Below are positions 14,575-23,900 of a DNA stretch of 34,019 nucleotides, one piece after another. Both the position numbers and the translations under genes were made by a program. Position 1 is the stretch's first letter; the number at the start of each line of letters is the position of its first letter. A model generated the notes under the pieces. It had not been told where the DNA came from. It did not search any database and worked only from the letters and a program-made list of their open reading frames with translations. Source of the stretch: an uncultured Bacteroidota bacterium (GTDB taxonomy: Bacteria; Bacteroidota; Bacteroidia; Chitinophagales; Chitinophagaceae); the NCBI GenBank assembly GCA_903938445.1, contig CAJADG010000092.1:1-34019 (forward strand). Direction: 5' to 3'.

Positions 14575-17490
14575 ATGAAGCAACATTTACAAAAGCTTGC
14601 AAATACTTTACAAGGTGATCTCTACTTTGACAAAACTATGCGCACTTTGTATGCAACGGATGCTTCTAGTTATCGTGAACTTCCATTAGCAGTTGCAATT
14701 CCAATAACGAAGCAAGATTTAATTTTATTAATACATTTTGCCCTAGAACACAATACATCCTTAATACCAAGAACGGCAGGTACTTCATTGGCTGGGCAGG
14801 TTGTAGGAAGTGGCATTATAGTTGATGTCTCCAAATATTTTAATCAAATCTTAGAACTAAATAAAGAAGAAGGATGGGTTCGTGTGCAACCTGGTGTGAT
14901 TAGAGATGAACTTAATTTATTCTTAAAGCCATATCAATTATTTTTTGGTCCAGAAACATCCACTGCTAACAGAGCAATGATTGGTGGCATGGTAGGCAAT
15001 AATTCATGCGGTTCTAACTCGGTAGTGTACAGAAGCACAAGGGAGCATTTATTGGAAGTGACTGCATTATTAAGTGATGGTACCGAAGCAGTATTTAAAA
15101 ATATTTCAACAGATGAGTTTCATGCAAAATGCGAGTTAGGTAATTTAGAAGGCAATATTTATAAATCAATTCGAAGCTTATTAAGTAATTACGACAATCA
15201 AGTTGAAATTAGAAAAGAGTTTCCAAAAAAATCAGTTGAAAGACGCAATACGGGATATGCAATTGATTTATTAGTAGAGATGGATCCTTTTACAGCAGGA
15301 GGTGAGCATTTTAATTTTTGTAGTTTAATAGCAGGTTCAGAAGGTACCTTAGCATTTATCACTGAAATAAAATTAAATGTAGTTCCTGCACCACCCAAAG
15401 AAACAGGTTTATTATGTGTTCACTTTAATACGGTTGATGAATCGCTTCATGCCAACTTAATTGGATTAAAATATAATCCAAGTGCAAGTGAATTAATTGA
15501 CCATTATATATTAGAATGTACCAAAGAAAATAAAGAACAAATGCAGAATCGCTTTCTTGTTCAAGGCGATCCTGGGGCCATTTTAGTGATTGAGTTTGTG
15601 AAAGAAACAAGGGAAGAGATATTGGCATTAACCAATGCGGTGGAAGCTGATATGCGTGCTGCGGGATTAGGATATCATTTTCCGGTATTGTTTGGAGCGG
15701 ATACCAAAAAGATATGGACCTTACGCAAAGCTGGGTTAGGATTATTAAGTAATCTGCCTGGTGATGAAAAAGCGGTACCTGTAATTGAAGATACTGCTGT
15801 AGATGTAAATGATTTACCCAATTACATTCGTGATTTTAACGAGATATTAAAAAAGCATGGATTGCATGCCGTTCATTATGCACATGCAGGTTCTGGTGAA
15901 ATTCATTTAAGACCCATTATCAATTTAAAAACAAAAGAAGGTAATCAATTATTTAGGACTATTGCCGAAGAAGTGGCAACCTTGGTAAAAAAATATGATG
16001 GTTCCTTGAGTGGTGAGCATGGTGATGGACGTTTACGTGGTGAATTCATTAAGCAAATGGTAGGTGAAAAGAACTATGCTTTATTGAAGCAAGTTAAAGC
16101 AACTTGGGATCCCAATAATATCTTCAATCCAAACAAGATTGTGGATACCCCTTCCATGAATAGCATGCTACGTTATGAGCCAGGACAAATTACGCCTGCA
16201 TTTGAAACAATTTTCCGTTTTCATAAACAGGATATTTTACAGCATGCAGAGCAATGTAATGGTTCAGGGGATTGCCGTAAAACACATTTATCAGGTGGTA
16301 CGATGTGCCCTTCTTACATGGCTACAAGAAATGAGAAAGATACCACCAGAGCAAGAGCTAATATTTTAAGAGAATTTTTAACGCATTCCACTAAAGAAAA
16401 TCGTTACGATCATAAAGAAATTTATGATGTGATGAGTTTATGTTTAAGTTGTAAGGCTTGTAAAAGTGAATGTCCTTCTAATGTGGATATGGCGAAATTA
16501 AAAGCTGAATTTTTACAACATTATTATGACGCAAATGGAGTGCCATTTAGATCAAAGTTAATTGCTAATTTTACCGCGACTGCTCAATTAGGGTCTATAT
16601 CACCAGCTCTTTATAATTTTGTTATGGGTAATGCAATTACGGGTGCTGTCATTAAAGCTTTATCTGGATTTGCCATTAAACGTTCCATGCCAAAAATATC
16701 CAAGCAAACTTTAAAGGCTTGGTATCAGAAAAAATATGTTGCTCCTGTAAATCCAATTAAACAGATTTATGTTTTCTGTGATGAGTTTACTAATTATAAT
16801 GATGCTGAAATTGGAATCAAAGCCATTCAATTATTGACTGCATTAAATTATGAAGTAATCATTCCTAAGCATGAAGAGAGTGGAAGAACTTGGTTGTCAA
16901 AAGGATTAGTGCGTAAGGCTAAATTGATAGCAAATAAAAATATTGAATTATTGGGTGCAATAGTTTCGGAGAAGAAACCAATGGTGGGCTTAGAGCCATC
17001 GGCAATATTAACTTTTAGAGATGAATATCCAGATCTTGCTACAGATGCTAATTTATCCCAAGCAAAACAACTTGCAAAAAACTGCTTCTTTATTGATGAA
17101 TTCTTGGCGCGTGAAATTGAAATAGGTAATATCCAACAAGATCAATTTACACAGGAGCAAAAATCAATTTTATTACATGGCCATTGCCAGCAAAAGGCAG
17201 TCGGTAATTTAGCAGATTCGGTTAAAGTGCTTTCTTTCCCTTTAAACTATAAGGTGGAAACGATTCCATCAGGATGTTGTGGTATGGCGGGATCCTTTGG
17301 ATATGAAAAAGAACATTATGAAGTTTCCATGAATATTGGAGAATTGGTTTTATTTCCAAAGGTAAGAGCCAATAAAGATACTTGCACCATTGCTGCACCT
17401 GGAACTAGTTGTAGGCATCAAATTAAAGATGGTACAGGTGCTCATGCATTACACACAGTAGAGGTTTTATTGGAGGCTTTGAAGGCGTAA
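14575..17490 (+). CDS. FAD-binding and (Fe-S)-binding fused dehydrogenase (D-lactate / D-2-hydroxyacid type, YdiJ-like)
   Basis: A 971-residue fusion of a flavin dehydrogenase with an iron-sulfur module, the arrangement of YdiJ-like D-2-hydroxyacid dehydrogenases, or of GlcD joined to GlcF. The N-terminal FAD-binding type-4 domain shows PRTAGTSLAGQ (about 62-73) and GGMVGNNSCGSN (about 136-147). The FAD-oxidase C domain covers about 276-520, including HAGSGEIHLRP and SGEHGDGRLRGEF. A ferredoxin-like part has cysteines at about 561-575 and CLSCKACKSECPSN near 625. The CCG domain follows, with GHCQQ near 869 and SGCCGMAGSFG near 899. The first CCG position, near residue 766, reads ESGRTWLSKG without cysteines. 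The family oxidises D-2-hydroxyacids and passes electrons to a membrane or soluble acceptor; the substrate here is uncertain. The start at 14575 follows from the -7 box just upstream. Confidence 0.88.
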   Translation: MKQHLQKLANTLQGDLYFDKTMRTLYATDASSYRELPLAVAIPITKQDLILLIHFALEHNTSLIPRTAGTSLAGQVVGSGIIVDVSKYFNQILELNKEEGWVRVQPGVIRDELNLFLKPYQLFFGPETSTANRAMIGGMVGNNSCGSNSVVYRSTREHLLEVTALLSDGTEAVFKNISTDEFHAKCELGNLEGNIYKSIRSLLSNYDNQVEIRKEFPKKSVERRNTGYAIDLLVEMDPFTAGGEHFNFCSLIAGSEGTLAFITEIKLNVVPAPPKETGLLCVHFNTVDESLHANLIGLKYNPSASELIDHYILECTKENKEQMQNRFLVQGDPGAILVIEFVKETREEILALTNAVEADMRAAGLGYHFPVLFGADTKKIWTLRKAGLGLLSNLPGDEKAVPVIEDTAVDVNDLPNYIRDFNEILKKHGLHAVHYAHAGSGEIHLRPIINLKTKEGNQLFRTIAEEVATLVKKYDGSLSGEHGDGRLRGEFIKQMVGEKNYALLKQVKATWDPNNIFNPNKIVDTPSMNSMLRYEPGQITPAFETIFRFHKQDILQHAEQCNGSGDCRKTHLSGGTMCPSYMATRNEKDTTRARANILREFLTHSTKENRYDHKEIYDVMSLCLSCKACKSECPSNVDMAKLKAEFLQHYYDANGVPFRSKLIANFTATAQLGSISPALYNFVMGNAITGAVIKALSGFAIKRSMPKISKQTLKAWYQKKYVAPVNPIKQIYVFCDEFTNYNDAEIGIKAIQLLTALNYEVIIPKHEESGRTWLSKGLVRKAKLIANKNIELLGAIVSEKKPMVGLEPSAILTFRDEYPDLATDANLSQAKQLAKNCFFIDEFLAREIEIGNIQQDQFTQEQKSILLHGHCQQKAVGNLADSVKVLSFPLNYKVETIPSGCCGMAGSFGYEKEHYEVSMNIGELVLFPKVRANKDTCTIAAPGTSCRHQIKDGTGAHALHTVEVLLEALKA

Positions 17491-17586
17491 GATAAATCAG
17501 TTTCAAGTTTCGCCCATTTGTATAATTATTTATTTAGATATTGAATTATTTATTAAATTCAGTAATCTTTTTAAACGATTGTATTT

Positions 17587-19200
17587 ATGAAAAAATATTT
17601 TATTGTAGCAGGTTTATTCATTGCCATTACAAGCATTGCGCAAAATTCACATTCACTTCAAGCCAAAACAAAGAATGGTATCGTTGAAGGAGTAAAGGAA
17701 AAAAGTGGAATTTTAGCTTTTAAGGGAGTGCCATTTGCCGCACCTCCAGTGGGTGAAAATCGCTGGAAAGCACCACAGCCCATTCAAAACTGGAATGGGG
17801 TTTTGGCTACAAAACAATTTGGACCAAGAGGAGTGCAAGCAGCCATTTTTGGGGATATGGGATTCCGTTCTAATGGCATGAGTGAAGATTGCTTGTATTT
17901 AAATATATGGTCTCCTAATACAAAGGCTAAACTTCCAGTACTAGTTTATTTTTATGGTGGAGGTTTTGTAGCAGGGGATGGTTCAGAAGCAAGATATGAT
18001 GGAGAAAGTATGGCACAAAGAGGTATTGTAGCAATAACCGTAAATTATAGATTAGGAATATTTGGATCCTTTGCACACCCAGCATTAACCAGCGAAGCAT
18101 CCTATCATGGTTCTGGTAATTATGGTTTATTAGATCAGGCAGCTGCCCTAAAATGGGTAAGTGAAAATATTGCAGCTTTTGGTGGTGATCCAAATAAAAT
18201 TACCATTGCAGGAGAGTCAGCAGGATCTGTTTCGGTAAGTGCTCAAATGGTATCACCACTTTCTAAAAATTTAATTGCAGGAGCCATAGGCGAGAGTGGT
18301 TCTATGTTGGGTACATTGCCACCAATGCCTTTAGCGGATGCTGAAAAAAATGGAGTGGAATTTGCAAAGCAAATGGATGCGAATTCATTACAAGAATTAA
18401 GAAATATTCCTGCCGATAAATTATTAGAGGCCGCTATGAAGTTTGGCGCGTTTAGATTCTCATCCACTATTGACGGATATTTTTATCCTAAAGCTCCTAT
18501 TGATATTTTCAAAGAAGGGGGACAAGCACATGTACCATTATTAGTTGGATGGAATTCGGAAGAAATGAATGCAAGAGCGATTATGGGAAAAGAAGATTTC
18601 ACGAAAGATAATTATGAAAAGGTAATCAAACAATTGTATGGTGAAAATGCTAATGAAATACTTGCAGTCTATAAGGTAACAAAGGATGCAGAAGTTGAAG
18701 AAGTGGCTACAAGTTTGGCAGGGGATCGTTTTATAGGATTTAGTACTTGGAGATGGTCAGATTTACAAGAAAAAACGGGTGGCAGCAAGCCTGTCTATAG
18801 ATATATGTATGCTAGACCTCGTCCAGATATAGTACCTGAAATGGGAGATGTTACACCAGGTTTGGCAGGAGGAGTTCAAAAATCAAATGGAGGTCCAAAA
18901 CCAGCGCCAGCGAAAGGAGCTGTACATTCAGCCGAGATTGAATATGCAATGGGAAATTTACATTATAATAAAGTGTATGCTTGGACAAAAGATGATTATG
19001 CCGTTTCTTCAACGATGCAATCATATTTTGCGAACTTTATTAAAACAGGAAATCCTAATGGACCGGGCTTGCCAACATGGTCAGCAACCCAAACAAGTAA
19101 ACCAGTTCCTGTTATGCGTATTGATACCAAGACGGTATTAATTAAGGATGCATATGCAGACAGGTATCAATTATTGGAAAAACTAGCGGACAAAAAATAG
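17587..19200 (+). CDS. Secreted type-B carboxylesterase (alpha/beta hydrolase)
   Basis: A 537-residue carboxylesterase/lipase of the cholinesterase-like type-B family. A signal peptide covers about residues 1-19 (AITSIAQNS), so it acts in the periplasm or outside. The family hallmarks are present: FKGVPFAAPPVGENRW near 45-60, EDCLYLNIWSP at 100-110, an oxyanion-hole GGGF at 124-127, and the nucleophile elbow GESAG with Ser211. The acid is probably Glu326 (GWNSEEMN) and the base His447 (GAVHSAEIEY). It hydrolyses ester bonds of unknown substrates; type-B members also include p-nitrobenzyl esterases. A Pro/Lys/Gly-rich insertion (about 433-444) sits just before the catalytic His. It follows the FAD/Fe-S gene after 96 nt with no obvious terminator or promoter between them. 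It converges on the SRAP gene with a 4-nt gap. Confidence 0.9.
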   Translation: MKKYFIVAGLFIAITSIAQNSHSLQAKTKNGIVEGVKEKSGILAFKGVPFAAPPVGENRWKAPQPIQNWNGVLATKQFGPRGVQAAIFGDMGFRSNGMSEDCLYLNIWSPNTKAKLPVLVYFYGGGFVAGDGSEARYDGESMAQRGIVAITVNYRLGIFGSFAHPALTSEASYHGSGNYGLLDQAAALKWVSENIAAFGGDPNKITIAGESAGSVSVSAQMVSPLSKNLIAGAIGESGSMLGTLPPMPLADAEKNGVEFAKQMDANSLQELRNIPADKLLEAAMKFGAFRFSSTIDGYFYPKAPIDIFKEGGQAHVPLLVGWNSEEMNARAIMGKEDFTKDNYEKVIKQLYGENANEILAVYKVTKDAEVEEVATSLAGDRFIGFSTWRWSDLQEKTGGSKPVYRYMYARPRPDIVPEMGDVTPGLAGGVQKSNGGPKPAPAKGAVHSAEIEYAMGNLHYNKVYAWTKDDYAVSSTMQSYFANFIKTGNPNGPGLPTWSATQTSKPVPVMRIDTKTVLIKDAYADRYQLLEKLADKK

Positions 19201-19204
19201 ATAG

Positions 19205-19942
19205 CTAAAATAATTTTTGCTCATTTAATTCAGCGTAAAAGAAGGTCTCTTTAGGATTTAGTTCATTTCTGAAACTTTTTTTTAGCGTTTGGAAAGTCAT
19301 AAGGTTTTCATCTATTTGATGGGAAGCTAATTCCCTAATGGTTGATTCATTGATATTTGGATCTAGCCAAGCATTGGCTTGTTCCTCATTCAATATGGTC
19401 GGCATCCTTTTCTTTTTACTATGTATCATTTCCATTAACCCATTTGCTTTGGTAGTTACTATGGAAAATGTATTCATTGATTCACCAGATTCAATATCTA
19501 CCCAAGGTTGATAAATTCCTGCCATAAAAAAATAGGGCTTATCTTTTAAGCCAATAAAATAAGGGTAAGCATTTTCTTTTTTAGCACCCACTGGCTTAAA
19601 ATGTCTCCATTCATAAAATCCGCTCGATAATACTAAACACCTACGTTTAAGTGCGGGTTGTATAAATAATTTGCTTTCAAAAAGTCGCTCGGCTGTAGCA
19701 TTTAAAGTGTTGAATTGTTCACGTCCTTTCATAACTTCTAATGTACTTTTCACCCAAGGAGCAATCAATTCCCAATGCCCTAATTCCAATGTAACGTCTT
19801 CTTCATTTGATTTTATAATTGGCCAGTTAGCATATTCAAATCCACTTTGCAATGGTCTATCAATAGGGGGAAGTTCTTTTGTTTTCCCTTTTATTTTTAT
19901 TGTAGATCCTTTTGGTATTGAAATACTATTGTAGTAGCACAT
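19205..19942 (-). CDS. SRAP-domain protein (YedK/HMCES family), abasic-site DNA-protein crosslinker
   Basis: A 245-residue SOS-response-associated peptidase-like protein. Family knowledge: Cys2, exposed after removal of Met1, forms a thiazolidine crosslink with abasic sites in single-stranded DNA and shields them. Visible here are MCYY at the N-terminus (Cys2), the NAT motif at 81-83 where YedK has NAR, SGFYEW with Glu111, AGIYQPW, TFSIVTTKAN (158-167) and the active-site His174 in MIHSKKKRMP. Length is normal for the family. It lies 16 nt downstream of the outer-membrane barrel on the same strand and may share its transcript, though the functions look unrelated. The N-terminal region is longer and more basic than the usual MCGRF form. 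Confidence 0.9.
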   Translation of the reverse strand: MCYYNSISIPKGSTIKIKGKTKELPPIDRPLQSGFEYANWPIIKSNEEDVTLELGHWELIAPWVKSTLEVMKGREQFNTLNATAERLFESKLFIQPALKRRCLVLSSGFYEWRHFKPVGAKKENAYPYFIGLKDKPYFFMAGIYQPWVDIESGESMNTFSIVTTKANGLMEMIHSKKKRMPTILNEEQANAWLDPNINESTIRELASHQIDENLMTFQTLKKSFRNELNPKETFFYAELNEQKLF

Positions 19943-19958
19943 AAGGCATCATTAAACT

Positions 19959-20675
19959 TTAGTATCTGAAATTTAAAATTTTGGATATTCCAATTTTAAA
20001 ACTCATATATTTATCATTCCCATTTTTTGCTGCGATATAAGTTCCATTTATCGTAGTTATCGGATCGCTACTACCAAAATTATCAATCACATCTGATGTA
20101 GTATACCTGTACGTAAGTTCACTATATAATGAAATATCTTTTTTAATGGGGTATTGGAAACCTATATTGATAGGGAACGCAACAATTGGGATAAATTGAT
20201 CTTTATATTTATCTAATAGTAAATTATATGTTTTAAAATTATTAAAATCATTAGGTAAATTCAAAATGTAACTCATTCCAACACCTACATAAGGGTTGAA
20301 TTTTATTAAGTTATATTTTATTTGTTGGTTTTTTAAAAAGTATTCTATGGAGAATCCTAATTCATGAAAGGGTCTGAAAAATTGGAATCCCCTTTGTTTA
20401 ATGGTTGTATTATTTGATAATGAATCATTGGCCCCCAATGGGACATATTCATAGTTGATTCTTACTCCAATATGGTCTGCAGTAATTTTCCTGAAATAAA
20501 AACCAAAATTGGCACTGTAAGAATGTGTTTCTCCACCAATTTGCCCAAAGTAGGTTGTGGTTCCAATATTAGCTCCAATTTCACCCTTATATTCCATTAA
20601 GCTTGATTGTTGCGCAAACGTATAAATAGGGACTAAAATAAATATTAAAATAAGGACGCGAATTTGTTTTAGCAT
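19959..20675 (-). CDS. Putative outer-membrane beta-barrel protein (DUF6089-like)
   Basis: A 238-residue protein with a signal peptide (hydrophobic about residues 6-19, then TFAQQ). The mature part begins with a glycine-rich strand (GEIGANIGTTTYFGQIGG) and continues with amphipathic strands: ANFGFYFRK, HIGVRINYEYVPLG, HELGFSIEYFL, FNPYVGVGMSYIL and a terminal strand ending in RY. The order of an opening G-x-x-x-Y-x-G strand, HELG and FxPYVGVG resembles the Bacteroidota DUF6089 barrel family, as recalled without a search. Role unknown; some relatives lie near envelope or T9SS-associated genes. It is the first gene of a possible two-gene transcript with SRAP, and it is divergent from the second giant T9SS gene. 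Confidence 0.7.
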   Translation of the reverse strand: MLKQIRVLILIFILVPIYTFAQQSSLMEYKGEIGANIGTTTYFGQIGGETHSYSANFGFYFRKITADHIGVRINYEYVPLGANDSLSNNTTIKQRGFQFFRPFHELGFSIEYFLKNQQIKYNLIKFNPYVGVGMSYILNLPNDFNNFKTYNLLLDKYKDQFIPIVAFPINIGFQYPIKKDISLYSELTYRYTTSDVIDNFGSSDPITTINGTYIAAKNGNDKYMSFKIGISKILNFRY

Positions 20676-20854
20676 CTTTTTAATGTTGGAACTATATTTG
20701 GTTTTGAGGCTTTGAAGATAAGCTAATATGTAAAAAGTTGAGCAATCCAGATTTGCTTCTTAGCCAAAATTTTAGCATTGATGAATAAATTGCATCAAAT
20801 CAAGCAAATGGGAATAAATAAGGTTAGAAATTAGGGATATTGGGAGATTTTGTT

Positions 20855-20888
20855 TTTGAATTGACTGGTAATATGCAGGTTAAATTTT
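20855..20888 (+). promoter_or_regulatory. Weak promoter candidate of the second giant gene
   Basis: TTTG at 20855-20858 is followed after 22 nt by TAAATTTT (20881-20888), one mismatch from TAnnTTTG. A similar TAAATTTA occurs at 20909-20916. The 288-nt gap 20676-20963 contains nothing else I can name. The region is AT-rich, so the call is weak. Confidence 0.2.
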
Positions 20889-20963
20889 TTAAAATCCAAC
20901 AAAAAAACTAAATTTAATGCATTAAGATTTTTTCTATATATATAATAATTATAATATTAATCC

Positions 20964-23900
20964 ATGAAGTTGCTTTGCCGTTCTACCTTTAAGTTTGTTT
21001 TTCCTGCCATCTTATTTATTATTCATTTTTCTGCCAATGCAAAAAGTTTTAGTAATATAAAAGAGGATGCAAAAAATATAAATAACGAAACATTATTAAC
21101 TATTGAACCAATTTTAACTAAGCCCGCGTCAACATCCAGTTATTCTACTCAAATTCCTGTTACTTTAACAATTGGTGAAACTTACGTTGCAGGATCTGCT
21201 AAATTAATTTTTAGTAATGCCTCTGGCACATATAGTAATACACTTACGCTTGCGGATAATATTTCGAGTCAATCCTTTACGATAACAACTGCAAATATTT
21301 CAATTGGATCATATATTACTGCTAGTACTCATTCAAATTTGCCTGACTATACCTATAATGTAACTTTATCTTATCAAAAGGTTTCACTAATTACTGCATC
21401 AGTTACTAATTCGAGTGTAGTAATTCAAACAAGTACACCTTCGCCAACACTTACAAATCCTTCAAATGGTTTTGTGTTTAATCAAAATGCAGCTCCAGTT
21501 TTTAGTTATTATTTGCCATCGGCACCTTATTCAGGTACGGCTGTCCTGACACTTTCTCCAGGATATTCTTATAATTTAACAAATAATGTAGGTAGTAATA
21601 GTTATACTATAACTACAAATTTGCCAAACGATGGTACCTATACAGCAACGGTAAGATATCAAGATTTTTTAGGCAACCCAGCTTCAAGTTCTAGTTCAAT
21701 AGGAGTAACTTTTGATCGTATTACTTTAAGTCCAAGTATTGTATTCCCTGCAACTAATTCAACTATAGCGGGAACTTCAACAATTACTTATGTAACTCCA
21801 GAAAATGCATTATCAGGCACAAAGAGGTTGATATTTTCAAAAAATGGTACAGCTGTTACAACATTATTGATTAATGATGCAAATAGTGGAACTTTATTTT
21901 TAAATTTAAAAGATCTTACCTCTACCTCAAGTCAATTTAGTTCTTTAACAGGAACAAGTAATATAGAAGATGGTACGTATTCTGTAACTTTTTCATATCA
22001 AGACCAATTTGGTAATCCTGCTGCATCGAGTTCAGTGAATCTTACAGTTAAAGCGCAAATTTTTGTTAATTATGTTGATGCTGTAAATGGAAATGATTTA
22101 ACTGGAATTGGGTCATCTTTACTGCCTTATAAAACCATTCAAAAGGCTATTAATGTGTCTTCCAATGGGGACTCAGTAATATTGAAAAACGGAATTTACC
22201 AAGAAGCGATAGATTTGAATGGTAAAATAGCATTTCTTGGATCCACATATTTTGCGTCTAGAGATTCTAATGATATTAAAAATACTATTTTAAGCGGGCT
22301 TACAAATGGAAATACAACTCTTATTTCAAATACTCTAAATTGTTATACTAGTTATAATAATTTCCATATAAATGGACTTACAATTTCTGATGTAAGATTA
22401 AATGTAATAAATGCTAGTACGGGGAACTGTTCTGCAGTTCAATATAAAGTTTCAAAGTGTGTCATAAAAAACTCTGGTACATATGGTCAGTGGGGTGTAA
22501 TTTCGGTAGGCACAAATGGAATACTAGATTCTTGTATCATATTTGGTAATAAAGGAAGGTATATTATAAGTAGTTCTGATGCACCTAGTCCTGGCCCAAT
22601 TATTACTAACAACATTATATATAATAATACATCTTCAGTTGATGGAAGTTCGTTTGTTGAAAATAGTACTATTCATATAGAGAGGAAATCAAAAATTATT
22701 AATAATTTAATTTTCAGAAATTTTAATACTGCAATTGATTTTGGTGGTAATGGTAGCGATTCTATGATTTTCGTAAATAATACTGTTGCTTTAAATTCAG
22801 GTTATGGCATAAGATTTCAAACTTGGGGTGGCGTATATAATGGGGTTCTTATAAACAATATTTCTAAATTTAATTTACAAGCAGATATTTCAAGTAATAC
22901 TGCAACAAATGGGCCAGGTATTTATATAAAAAATAATTTCTTTGGTCAATCAGGGAGTTTATTTAATACGGGTATTATATCATCAAATAATACAATATTA
23001 GATACTACTGGTAACATAGGGGGTGACCCTTATTTTGTAGACACATTGAATAATAATTTTAAATTACTCCCTTATAGTAGTGCTATTGGTACTGGTTATG
23101 TGTCAACTTATATTCTTTCGAAAGATATTCAGGGAAATCTAAGAATTAATCCAAACAGGACAACGCCGGATATAGGAGCATTTGAAAGTAGTTATAAATT
23201 TCCTTCTCCATTTTTAAATAAAATTGAATCTAGTAATAAAACTTCATTTTTAATTTTTACACAAAAAATTAAAAACAATATAATTAATTATAAAATTTAT
23301 CGTAATACTAGTAGTATTTCTGATACAAGTTCAATGATAGAAATTGCAACCATAGATTCGTCAAAAAAAGTATATACAGATACGATTGGTTTAGCAAATA
23401 ATGTGAAGTATTATTATAGATTAAAATCTGTTTATACTGATAACTCGTTAAGTGGTTTTAGTAATCAGGTAACATCTATCCCTAATATTGTTGAAGCTCC
23501 TCAAAATATTAAAATAAAAAATAATCCTAGTATAGCTAAGTTGAGTTGGGATTTACCAGCATCAAGAATTACTAAATTTCAAATATTTAGAAGTGCAGAT
23601 ACAATTACTAAATCGCTTTTAGCAGATACGTTAAATGCAAATAATTATACTGATACCACAATAGTTAGGAATACAAAATATTATTATTGGTTGAGAGCGA
23701 TAGATTCAAATGGAACTTATAGTAATTATTCAAACATGGCATCATTAAATCCTACAAATATTTGGTATGTTGACTCAGCACTTGGAAATAATACAACCGG
23801 CATTGGAACAACGCTTGATTCATATAAAACTATTCAGAAAGCTATTGATGTTTCTATTGCAGGTGATACGGTTTTGGTAAAACCTGGAACCTATATTGAA

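Noticed and set aside
19205..20675. A possible functional operon of an outer-membrane barrel and SRAP protein
   Set aside because: The 16-nt spacing allows co-transcription, but the predicted roles (envelope versus DNA-damage protection) give no reason to propose a joint system.
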